Part shown: piece by piece, positions 32,394-47,633 of the stretch
Layout of the letters: each line of letters opens with the position of its first letter
How positions within the stretch are numbered: the first letter of the stretch is position 1
Origin: Metaphire vulgaris
Lineage: Eukaryota > Annelida > Clitellata > Crassiclitellata > Megascolecidae
Assembly: GCA_018105865.1 (NCBI GenBank)
Contig: CM030862.1
Location: 13,088,874-13,152,873 of the forward strand
Direction of reading: 5' to 3'
Length of the DNA: 64,000 bases
Made by a program: the position numbers and the translations under genes
Notes under the pieces: model-generated
Told to the model about the DNA's origin: nothing
What the model saw: only the letters and a program-made list of their open reading frames with translations
Database searches by the model: none

Positions 32394-33527
32394 GTCCAAC
32401 GTTCTATTTCTAATTTACCCTTCCGATCTGAATTCGTTACTCGACGACTGTCTTTTCTAATGCCACTCTGACTGACTCCTTCCTATGTGCACGCAAAAGG
32501 TCTACACGATATGCTACTCTTTAGTCAATACACAGTTGTTTTTACATCGAGCTTGATCTAACAGATAACGTCAGAATCTTTCCAGCACAGAACAGAAACA
32601 TCGTATAAATTCCTGACACCAGTTCTTGCGCTCATCACGACACAGGCCACAGCTAGGCCCCTATATAGAGGAACAGCATAGATCCTGGCTGAGTTCTTGT
32701 AGGCTCGGCCTTGATACAAACTGTTCCTCCAATTATGCTATCGACTGCAGACGAAATAATGGCTGTTGGTTTTGTTAATCGTCGCCCTGATGACGTCAAA
32801 ATGTCACCCACCCATTGGTCCTTGAAAAATCCTCCACCACCTCCCCCACCATCACCCACTCAGCGCTCTCATCGTCATATAGAGGCTAATAATAAATAAT
32901 AATTATGGATGCCAATTAGGCAGACGTGTGTTCGCCTGCAGATTGTGTGATGGCACAATCCAAAGCGCACAGCCCGTTCTAGTTTCCGTGGATTTATTAT
33001 AATTATTTAGGTCTAATAAATATTCTTGGAGCAGGATGGAAGTCTGCTTTCGAGTTCATGCAATCTACCAGCCTATTGCTACCCCACCTCCACCCCGCTC
33101 TCGAACGCGCAATTTACCACTCGGGACCTGTTTTTAAAATTATTTGATTAATTATGTGATTGCGCTAAAATTAAGCAAAAATTTCCAACCGACAAATTGG
33201 AAAATGGATAGTTCGGCTATCGGGTTTCAACCTTCGAAATAACCACGATGCATCCAAATTGGTAGTCTAGAGTCTCTAGAGTCTAGACGCTGGGTGTGAT
33301 GGATTAATGGATAAGCAGCCTCCTCGATCTGTGCCTCTTCCAGCCCAAAGGCAACAAAAACTAGAGAATATCCCAGTTAGGAAAGTCACTTTTGCCTTAT
33401 ATTTTAATAATGCAAAGGTTTTAGTTAATTGCTAAAATCGTATTTAAAATGTCACTCTATTCAAGAATATCTTCCACGAAAAACTAACGCGATATGCTCG
33501 ATAACTAACTATTCAGTTGAACTAATG

Positions 33528-33701
33528 CAGTGGCGGTTCCACCGGGGGGCCAGGGGGGCCCGTGCCCCCCTATTGAGAGCCTGGCCCCCCAGTTGGGACC
33601 CTATACTTAATGCTACATACATTAAACAACAAATGGTTGCCCCATGATTAGAAGTTGCCACCCCAACGGCCCCCACTTGCCAAATCCTAGAGCCGCCACT
33701 G
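33528..33701. mobile_element. hAT-type MITE, GGCGGYTCCA family
   Basis: Starts CAGTGGCGGTTCCACC, ends CTAGAGCCGCCACTG. Flanks AACTAATG and ACCTAATG agree at 7 of 8. Interior (CCCTATACTTAATGCTACAT, ATGATTAGAAGTTGCCACC) is shared with the copies at 31177, 34333, 35409 and 39672. Confidence 0.85.
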
Positions 33702-33919
33702 ACCTAATGGCGTAGAACTTATGGGCTGACGAATAGTAAAATCAGTCGGCCCACAATTAAAGAAAACATTTATGAAGATCTTGGCTTCCCATACTGTAAC
33801 GGTGATAACATGAATATTAATATGAAGGTATTTAAATGAGCTTTGATCACGCCCACCACCAAGAGCCAGTGAAGAGAGAGAGAGAGACAGTCGTGTGTAC
33901 TTTAATAGCGTCGACAACA

Positions 33920-36900
33920 ATGGCCAGCTCGTGTCCTACATCACCAGAAACGCACAGAGATCTGCTTCAGACGGTGCTTAACCTCGCGAAAGACAATCCA
34001 GACTCCGAACCGGTTAAGGTAGCGCTGTAATTTCTCTTGATTCTTTCTATCTGGAACGGACATTTTGGACAGCGATTTGTGTTATCGAGTCACGTGTCTA
34101 AAACGCTGTTCATATTATGGGGCGCTGTTTTCTTTATGACAGGCGGTACTATCTTCTAAAACAGAGGATATCAAATTGATAAAGTTGAAAGACACAGGGG
34201 CTGGTCTTCTGTTTCAAGTGGACGTAGAAGGCTCAACGTTTGTCATGAAAAAGGTTTGACATTTCAATTTTCAACTAAACCTTTAATTAGTTTATTTTGC
34301 TTCAAATCTTTTTTATATCTATCAATCTAAATCAGTGGCGGCTCCACCGGGAGGGCCAGGGGGAGCCCGTGCCCCCTATTGAGTGCCTGCCCCCCCAGTG
34401 GCCCCCCAGTTGGGACCCTATACTTAATGCTACATACATTAAACAACAAATGATTGGCCCCATGATTAGAAGTTGCCACCCCAACGGCCCCCCCCCCACT
34501 TGCCAAATCCTAGAGCCGCCACTGATCTAAATTACTATTTGTCTTATTTGTCCAGATTTGTTGTAGGCCTATACTATTCTTGTTTGCTGTGAAATTTAAT
34601 GTGTTTTTAAATGTTTAGCTGAAGAAAGAGCGAACGTGTGACCAGAAGGAAAGGGAGAAGTTCGCATCAGAGACGAAACATTTAATGAGAGTACAGTCGT
34701 TGATTCCACGGCTGATGCCTTTTGTGTATTGTTGGAGCGACAAATACAGTTGCAGTTGAGTTGTTTTGGCTTCTAAAAAATACATTTGAGACTTTTAGCA
34801 TCTTTAGTACATGCATGCTAAAGAGATATCTTGATGCGCGCCATGTCGGCTGATTCATATATCTAGGCATTTTGATAGCGGCCGGCGCCATAGAAGTTTA
34901 TCGTTTGATCGATTGATGTTTTGTGAAACAGAGGCGTTTGAGGATATTTCGTTGTTCCGTTCACTGGATTCAAATCTGAAATCCGGCGATGTTACCAGGA
35001 CCACCTTTACCCAAGTGGCCGAGACTGTTGCACGGATGCATAAGGCAACTAACGCCATCACTGAACCAGAGTTGTTACAAGAACTTGAAGCAGAATTTCA
35101 GTAAGTAAGGTTTGCAATAAAACTTCTGCCTAGATCACAAATGAGTTATTCAAGTTTTTTTTAAAAACTTGGTCAGTCATAAAAGTTTTCAGTACACCAC
35201 CATTGGGATCCTTCTGCTGTTCCATTAAAATTTACGACCTCCGCTGTTTATAAACCAAAATTTTATACCCTGGCTGGGGATCATTCAAAACCAGTGATAT
35301 GCAGCTGATTAGTGCAGTAGTGCGTCAATCATTTAAGAAAACTGCATCTTGAATTATATAGCCTGTTAACATAGGCGGATTTAGAGTTTAAGATTTGGGT
35401 AGGCTAACCAGTGGCGGCTCCACAGGGGGGCCCGGAGGGGGCCCGTGCCTCCTATTGAGTGCCTGCCCCTCCGGTGGCCCCCCAGTTGGGACCCTATACT
35501 TAATACTACATAGCTAACAACAACAAATGGTTGGCCCCCATGATTAGAAGTTGCCACCCCAACGCCCCCCCCACTTGCCAAATCCTGCAGCCGCCACTGA
35601 GGCTAATATGGGGGTCTGTATGGGCAACAGATATAGAACGTATTCTTTTATAGGCCTATAACTTTTGATTTCTTGGGAGGAGGGACTAAATCTTTGAGTT
35701 GGGTGGTCCAGAGGGTAAGCACCCTCTACTGAAATAGGCAGAAATTGCTACGTATTAGAAAATTTTCTTCTATGCCAATGGCTATCAAAAGATGCTTAGA
35801 CAGACCTGGTGTTGATGGAAAAACAATTTTGTTGTTTTGGTTGGATTAGTTGGGTAGGCTTAAGCCTACCCTAGCCTTTAATAAAATCCACCTATGAGCC
35901 TGTATGGTCCCAAGATTGTTCCTCAGGGGAAATTATTAGGAAATTTAGCGGCAACTCTGTTGGTTTCACGGTTTATTTTTCTTAAAAATAAGGAAAACGC
36001 GGAAACGGTAGGTCGCTTTGCATCGGGCATTCTCGGAATGAGTCTTGACCATCTGAAGTCGGGTCCTCTCAGAGACAACGCGTTGCGTTTTCTGACGAGC
36101 AGCCAAACCGAGTCGGCCGTTAAGACGCTGGTCGACGATGCCAAGAACAAGAAGCAGGCGCTTCTACATGGACGACTCGTCGGGAAATCGGTGCTGATTC
36201 AGGATGAGCAGATCAGGGTATGAACCCTAACTGTGACACATTCATTAAAACATTTCGCGAATATTATTAGGTTCGTCACACTTGCATAACCTTCCATTGC
36301 CAACAGGCTTCAGTTAACTATCCGGGTGCGCGGTGGAGCAGTGGTTAACGGACTGGTCTGCCAATCCTGAGGTCCGTGGTTCCACTCCCGGCCGCGGCAG
36401 AATTTTCTGTTCAGTCCCAAGCGCCCCAGTCGACTCATCTGTGAATGAGTACATCGGGTGTTAATTCGGTGGAAGGAAAGGCGGCGAGGGAAAGGTTGGC
36501 AATCCGCCCCCCTTTGCCATGTGTAACTGAAAGGCTCTAACCCTTCGGTTCTCCGACGGGTCCCTGATGGCCTATGGAGTGTACCTTTTGAGTTAACTAG
36601 AATATTTCCTAGTTCATATTTTCATTTTTATGTCGTTCAGTGCCAAAGGCTATAGCAGATTATTTCATACTTTTAATCCTGTTTTAATATTCTGATAACT
36701 TTGAAAACAATTTGATGTTCTATCATTAAGGGTTCAATTCCCTGACACACATTTCCATCGAGTGAGCGTTAATATCGCCTCATACACTGATAACTGTAGT
36801 GCGGTTTATCAAAATGCCATATAAATGGAAGATTCTAATTGCATTATTTCTCTTGAAATTCGACGATTTTTCATTCATCAGGGACTTCTGTTTATGGTAG

Positions 36901-37997
36901 AGAGAGAGCTACTACTGCACACAGCCATTGGAATTTCTACGAAATTTCAAGTCGAATGTGAAAACTGCTGTCGCTGCTGATTTTATGCTTTCGTGTGTTG
37001 GCAGCTGGAGTGAAGAGGCTTCGTTGTTCGTTGGTCCGTGCGCCTTTGACGTCGGTCGTCTGTTGGCCCAGTATCTCTCCTCCTACTACGAGCACATGCT
37101 AACAGAGGAGGACAACGATCGACATCGGCAGATTATGTACCTTATGATCGACGCAGCAAAAGATACGGGTGCGTCACGACAGGCGCGCTTTCATGTCCAC
37201 TTCTTCACTCATAATGGCATAAAAATACAGAACTAAGTAAGTAAGTAAGTAAAATTTCGTTAATTTCTCTAGAGACACGATTACTTGGCTTTGCTTTCGA
37301 ATTACTGTATGCAGTGAGTCTGACAGGTGATGGTATTCTATGTTCATCAACAGTGGAGAGCTACCAAGCAGCAATGGGGGACGCTCTGCAGAACCCACAA
37401 GACTTCATCTCAGATGTGGCCGCCTACAGTGGCCTAGAACTTGTGCGAAGGTACTATTTAGTTTTACGTGTAAATAAAATGAATGTATAAATTAGTTAAT
37501 AAACTGATTTGCATAAATTAGAGAAAAATATTTTCAACGGGCTGCTATTCTGAATAGAAATGGATACCCGATTTTATTGGGGGGTCAGAAATGTTTAATT
37601 AAGTTGAAATTTATATTTTGACGTCACTATCTTGCCATCTTGACGGCAGTTGAAGCAAGGAGTTTTGTCAGATTTTATAACTTTTCCTGGCAAATAAAAA
37701 TGGTTAATTGCCAAAGTTTTCTGTCAAGAGATGTCGACAGAAAAACGTGTGTTACGTCTGTCATTGGTAAACAGATTTCTCTCGATTAATTCTGCGATCA
37801 GTGCATTGCCAATGATCCTGGGAGAGGAGAGGAGTGATTTGAGATTGATTTTTTTTTCAATTGGCAGAGCCCTGAATTCCATTCCAGAGGAGTCGAAGGC
37901 GCTCGAAGTGCTCCAGTCGGGCATCCGACTGTTCAACGCGCGCAAACGCATTCCAGACAGCGGTCGTTTGGTCGTGATTGCGTTGACTCTGACACAC

Positions 37998-38000
<3 letters not shown>
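33920..38000 (+). CDS. Divergent 5-methylthioribose kinase-like protein
   Basis: Candidate exons: 33920-34018, 34143-34253, 34619-34748, 34932-35100, about 35978-36222, about 36925 (or 37005)-37168, 37354-37450 and 37868-38000 (TGA). N-lobe: AGLLFQVDVEGSTFVMKK resembles the G-loop and the FVxKQ Lys of MTR kinases (aminoglycoside-phosphotransferase fold). Later come VARMHKAT, QALLHGRL and GPCAFDVGRLLAQYL; the last matches the GPMGFDIG signature of MTR kinases of the methionine salvage pathway. The catalytic HGDLH is HGRLV here and the DPE metal motif is not found, so a catalytically dead member or a decaying gene is likely. Phases of exons 1-4 and of the last three exons join well. Exons 4-5 and 5-6 join only through weak acceptors (GAG|C at 35898, or CAG|CCA at 36925), so the middle of the model is unsure. 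Vertebrates lack MTR kinase and use MTAP. Confidence 0.5.
34333..34524. mobile_element. hAT-type MITE in intron 2 of the kinase-like gene, perfect TSD
   Basis: Starts CAGTGGCGGCTCCACC, ends TAGAGCCGCCACTG. Flanks ATCTAAAT (34325-34332, 34525-34532) are identical. Same family as the 33.5- and 35.4-kb copies. Confidence 0.9.
35409..35599. mobile_element. hAT-type MITE in an intron of the kinase-like gene
   Basis: Starts CAGTGGCGGCTCCACAGG, ends CTGCAGCCGCCACTG. Flanks AGGCTAAC and AGGCTAAT agree at 7 of 8. Confidence 0.88.
36326..36595 (+). mobile_element. tRNA-derived SINE
   Basis: The head GCGCGGTGGAGCAGTGGTTAA carries a pol III A-box, and GTGGTTCCACTCCCGG a B-box, at tRNA spacing. A unique body of about 190 bp follows (TTGCCATGTGTAACTGAAAGG, GACGGGTCCCTGATGGCC). 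The same head occurs at 58637-58704. It lies in an intron of the kinase-like gene. No tRNA cloverleaf can close, so it is not a tRNA gene. Confidence 0.7.

Positions 38001-38062
<62 letters not shown>
38001..38062. repeat. (TGA)n microsatellite at the 3' end of the kinase-like gene
   Basis: About 21 TGA/GAT units start at the stop codon itself; the TGA stop at 37998-38000 is the first unit. Further (TAA)n at 38222-38288 and (CAT)n at 38443-38475. Confidence 0.95.
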
Positions 38063-38098
38063 CTCCTCTTCCTTCTCTTATCTCCTCCAAATTGTTCC

Positions 38099-38104
38099 AA
38101 TAAA
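38099..38104 (+). terminator. Poly(A) signal AATAAA
   Basis: Canonical AATAAA 99 bp beyond the stop codon of the kinase-like gene, immediately after the (TGA)n tract. Position and strand fit its 3' end; cleavage was not tested. Confidence 0.55.
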
Positions 38105-38220
38105 TTTATCCACATATGAACGGTTTAAGAGCGATATCTTCTTAGTGTGAATAAGCTGACATATCGATAGATAGATACATTTACGTAAGACTTTGTGAGT
38201 TGAATATTTTTGTTTGCTTT

Positions 38221-38290
<70 letters not shown>

Positions 38291-38439
38291 AATTAGGGGT
38301 TAGAAAGTCGACATTATAATATTTACTAGAGTAGACTAATACGATGTCTCGAAGAAATGAGTTTTAAGTTTCTAGATGTTGAGACATGACGACAGATTAA
38401 AACAGAACACAGGTTAGAATGAAAAACTAAATTACTCAG

Positions 38440-38476
<37 letters not shown>

Positions 38477-38730
38477 AGGCCTAGTTGCTTTCTGCCAGCT
38501 CATTAGCGGCAATAGCTAGACATGAAACTCCTCCATTTATCTTTTTCCGCTGTTAGTCTCATTCCATCTCTTAGTGTTATCTGATATCTTTCAAAGTCTT
38601 CTATCCACTTTTCCCCGAGCCTTCCTCTTCCTCTCTTGCCTTCTGTTGCGTGTGTAGAGTGCTTTATGTGGGAGTCTGTTGTCTTTCATTCTATTTACTT
38701 GTCCATACGATCTAGATGTTATTCAGTAAA
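38477..38730 (-). pseudogene. LINE reverse-transcriptase C-terminal remnant
   Basis: On the minus strand, fragments GQVNRMKDNRLPHKALYTR and RGKVDR match the tail of the same retrotransposon family as 22884-23125. The shared end is GTCTAGCTATTGCCGCTAA. Frames are broken. It is flanked by a (CAT)n tract. Confidence 0.6.
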
Positions 38731-39433
38731 CCATTTTAATCATTGCTGGTAGAAACTAGATTAAATTATTGCTAACTATACAACACAACACATGCAACAT
38801 TTAATGTTCAACGATGAAGCTAACGGTCTCTGATTTCCCCAGCGAAGCAGCCATGGAGCCAAACTGTCAAACACATTCTATGCGTAGACCTCTTATATTG
38901 CAACACTAGTAACCTCTGCTTCGTACATATCGGACCTTTGCTTTTGCCGAGATTATCTAGGCACTGGACATGCGAAAAATTGGGTTTACGAAAACGTACT
39001 ACGAAAAAGAAACGTTCATAGCGCGTTTTTTTCAATTTTGAATCTATCCAGATGAGGTGTTCATAAAGGAATTAAATAGGGCCCTATTTAGACGACAGTA
39101 TAGGAGGGCATTGTGTCATTAGCTGATTCTTGGTGAGGACCTTGCAATGCCTCGTGACACTGAAGTGTAAAAGTAACCGCTGTGAATTCGATGTGGTGAC
39201 AGTTATTAACAGCGCCAGGAATTTTAAACGGTGATGGTCGAACCTGATACTTTTGAAAAGAAGTAATAACAAACGAAGAGGGCTCATCTAAATTTATGAA
39301 CGGATTTTGTGTGTGAGCGGGGGGAGGGCGGAGAGGCTGCGCCCACTGGGACTTAAGTCTGGTCTCTTCTAGGGTGACAGCTGTACGACTCCATGGAGGA
39401 TGGGGTAATTCTGCTCTCTTCCGTTTCGAAGTT

Positions 39434-43183
<3,750 letters not shown>

Positions 43184-44426
43184 CGCTACTATTACTATTA
43201 TTAGTATTATTATTTTCAGTCTGAAAAGAAAACCAAACAAAGTGAACTGAATAGTATTAGTCTGTGACTGGGGGTAAAGAAGAAGGGGAATCGGACATTT
43301 TTAACCCCACCCCATCTCACCCCCACCATATTTTAAATCCTGAGATGGCTGCTACTAGTATAGTTTGTCATTGCTTTCTCCGGACCCGCGTTTAACCTTC
43401 GCAGCTTAACGCTGGCACCACGAGACTCGATCCCGTGACAGTCACCCACCCAAGTACAAGCCGCGCTCGACGTTGCTAATAATGAAACGTCTGTAAATCT
43501 TTTGAAATTCCATCGGGTCCAGTTCCATTATCAGTCGATTCTGGAATCTAGATGAGGTCGACCACTTAGAAATATTTTCCCGATAAGACGCTCTAAAAGT
43601 CAATTCTTCAAAAGTGATAAAGTCAGTTTTTTTATTCTAAGATTCGCTAAAATTCGTCAAATTCCTTGGTTCCACTTGTGAATAATTTTATAAATATTCG
43701 CGTAAATCGATATTTGAAAGTATTTTCCAAGCAATTCTTCTGAATTCTACCTTGCGTGAAAGAAACGCATATTAGGATTCAAGAATGCTTCCTTATTCCA
43801 CACAATCACGTGGCATCTGAGAAAATTAGCGTGGCTATAGCCCGATTTACCTGTGCATTAACGATGCTGTCTAAATACTGCAGCGCTAGATAAATAGATA
43901 TAAAACACCAAGATATAATCAATTTCGGAATTAGGTGTTAAAAGTCAATAAAACAAACCTGAAAGAACTTGTTTGGCGCAATTTATTTTCCCAATAACTA
44001 TCTATCAGTGATTATTTCTCGAAAATCAATTCGCACTACCGTTTATCTACGTATTGTATTGCTCAGGTATTTGTAGACCTTTTGTTGTTATTAGTATTGC
44101 TTCGAGACTATCGACGCAAAGGCCTATAGTTGCCCAAATCAGTCGATAGAGGGACAAAGAACCGGCCTCGACTCTTAAAAGTACGAAATCGTTTTCGACG
44201 ACGGCAAGCAACAGATGCAACAGAAGTTGCAACAGAAGTTGTTGCAACAGCGACAACAGCGATCCTAGCAGTCGTGTGATTAGCGCCTTGGAAAAGACCG
44301 GAGCTTTAAAGCCGTTCCCGCCAGAGGGCGGGTGGGCGGGCGGCGAATCGAACAGCCGGAGGAGGGCGGTTCACGTAGCTGCCTGGAATAGATATTCCAA
44401 CACGAACCGGAAATGAACTTTACTCG

Positions 44427-44461
<35 letters not shown>

Positions 44462-45686
44462 CAAGTTTCCCACAAGACCACTCTAATCAAACACAGAGTC
44501 CGAAGTGGATGGAGGGGAGGGGGGAGAGAGGGAAGAGGAGGAGATAGAGGGGCAGGGAGAATATGCTTCTTCCAGGAATTTCACTTATAACCAAATAAGT
44601 GGTTGAAGACGTCAGTCGCTTGTTCTTCGAAACCTACGATTTTTCTGTTCCAAATGGTATCAAGATGTCGTGCCAGGGACTTCTAATAGTTATTATCAGA
44701 TAGGATATCATTCTTATCTCAAGTTAGTCCCACATATCTTCGCCTTTCGATATCGTTATTACGCTGATAAGATCGCCTCTCTGAGATGGACAAGTTTTGC
44801 CTCTATAGACCCATGCAGCATCGAAACTATACTTCGAAGACATATCGCTCAGTGTGTGGAAGTCCCTGTTTGTGCGTGTGTGTGCGTGCGTGGGTCTGCC
44901 TGCGTTTGCATCTGATCAACATGAAGACTATGACATAGGTTCAGTCACAGGTAATGGAGAATCTAATTGATATCTATTAGTCCGCTCAAACAGTTGTTCA
45001 CGTCGTATTCATTATAACCCGTCACAGAATAATTAGCGACATAATTTCTATAAAAATACTCTGACAATTTTAACGGAGTTTTAACACCACCTGACCCCCC
45101 ATCCGCCTCTGATGTAAATCGACAACAGATTGGAACCGTAAAACCTAACACATTTACAAGGTAAATGTTCAATCAGCGGGATGTGTGCATAGACTAGATA
45201 GACCTGTCCTCCTCTCAAGGCCTATCTCGTAGTAATACATCATACATGTATATTATGGATATCATGTAATCGTGTCACCGTTGCTTGACGTCGCGTTCAT
45301 AAGTAGATTTGTCGCGGACTGACAGAATTGGCAATCCTCATGACAAACGTCAATTAACATCGATGACTGATTTTCTAATTAAGGTCATGTATGCATAACA
45401 TCTCGTCTCTCTCTCTCTCTCTCTCTCTGACGTCATCGATATCTTTCTCCTCTCATCCGTAGTCTGTGTAGGAGGTGACAGTCATGCTGCATGGCCAAGG
45501 TAGCTCCAGCCTATTTGAATGACCCAGGATTCGACGACATATTAGGTCACTTCTCGATTCTACATTCTGATTTTATAATTTGGTTAAGTTAATGGAACAT
45601 TAACAAGCATCTTACTTCTAAATTCATTTAAGGTAAAAGAAACTCTTAAAATCGCTTAAAATCCAGTAATTATTGATTATCATTGT

Positions 45687-45894
<208 letters not shown>

Positions 45895-47138
45895 GCTTTC
45901 TCTTGCCTAAAACAAAACAAAGCGAAACAGAGTATTTTGAAATGCTTATAGAGACGCATCTTCCGCCTGCTTGCTTCCTTGTTGTTCCACCAAACGAGAT
46001 ACAGTGAGGTCCCTGTAAGCAGAAGAGGCTACAGATTGGTCACACATCAAAAGAAGCGATTTACATTCAGTGAAGTCGAAATCTATAATTGGAATATTCT
46101 TTTCGGAATTTCCGTCTGAATTTCAAAGGGCGGCGATAAAACACCACTCGTCTATCTAGATATAGCGCCACCATCGTCAACGGAGGAGGAGGAGGAGGAC
46201 TTAATGGAAATCTGGAACACGTGACTTAGTCCCCATCGTCCTCTGTCATCTCCTCCTCCTCCTCCTCCTCCTCCTCCTCCCCCTTCTAAGCGCCTGTGTT
46301 TGCATCGTTGGCTGTGAAGGACTTGGCTTCGAAACCGTCGAGTGATCGACTAATTTGATTATCGGTCGTTGGATTTCGATGCCGAAGAAGAGGGCGACTC
46401 ACGTCCACTGGAGGAGGAGGAGGAGGAGGAGGAGGGGATACTCCTCCCACTCAGCCCCTCTTTCTTCTCTTCCTTTTCCTCTTTCCCCTCTTCCTCCTAT
46501 CTCTCCTCCTCATCCTCCTCCTCCTCCTCTTACTCCTTCTCTCCTTCTCTCCTCATGAGTGGATGCTCCTCAGACGAAACAACGACTCCTTCAGACGAGA
46601 GAGAGAGAGAGAGAGGCGATATCGGGTTTCGAAACCAACCGACGGGTACAGAAAATAAAGTGCAGACAGACAGACAGGCGAACAGACAGACAGAAAAACT
46701 GATAGCCAAACGGAAAGGCAGATAGATAGAAGGCTGGTCCAAAACTGGAATGTGGAAGAGGCAAAAGTTACAGGCAGACAGACATTGGGCAGTTTTGAGG
46801 AGGACGAAATTGTTTCGAGGCAGTTGGAGGGGAGGACCCATGAATACGGAGATGAAAGGTAAAACAATTGTAATGAGAAATTCCCAAAGCTGATTAAAAT
46901 TACGGAGTACAAAGTCTTAGTTTGAATTTAGAAGACAAACCACGAAAAATAAAAAAAAATATTATTTAATTATAGCAGAAATTTTACTAAAAACAGTGAT
47001 GTTTCCGGATTCTAGGACGTGATCTCTTACAAGGACGAGAGGAAAAAAACACAGGACAAGGACACCCTCTGTCAGACAAAAAGTCGGATAGGAAAAACAA
47101 AACACAATTATTTGAATCACAAAATTAGAAAAGCAAAC

Positions 47139-47450
47139 CTTTTACAATCATCGGATAAAGTGGCGTTGGTCGAATTCGACGGATATGCGCTGTCCAATTC
47201 ATGCGAACAAGGTTTGCAATTGAAAATTTCTAATTTGGTTTTGACCAAACTATTGATAAGGACGAGGACTGACTCCCCTAAGGACGAGGACAAGGACAAG
47301 GAAAACCGCAGGCGGCAGTAATGGACCTTTTACAATCATCGGATAAAGGAGAGAGAGAGACGGGGGCTCAATTTGGCCAGCACGTTTAGATCTTGTAAAA
47401 CCGCAGGCGGCAGTAATGGAGGACTTATTTGGCCAGCACGTTTAGATCTC
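47139..47450. repeat. Interleaved short direct repeats
   Basis: Three blocks each occur twice: CTTTTACAATCATCGGATAAAG (from about 47139 and 47328), AAAACCGCAGGCGGCAGTAATGGA (from about 47302 and 47398) and TTGGCCAGCACGTTTAGATCT (from about 47374 and 47429). The order suggests two overlapping local duplications. Confidence 0.75.
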
Positions 47451-47633
47451 GACAATGAGGCCTACAACGGAAACTAACTAAAAGAGAGAACACAACTTGA
47501 CATCGGCGACTATTATTATAATTACAAGGCAAAGTGTCCGGGCGATTTGTTTGATTAGCTATATTTATGACAGGCGCTTGGTTGTCAGTTATCTCTTTTT
47601 AGTTGTGCATCTGACTTGTTTTTCGAGGAGGCG

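Noticed and set aside
46369..46725. 118-codon frame with poly-Glu and poly-Ser
   Set aside because: Translation of (GAG)n and (TCC)n tracts only.
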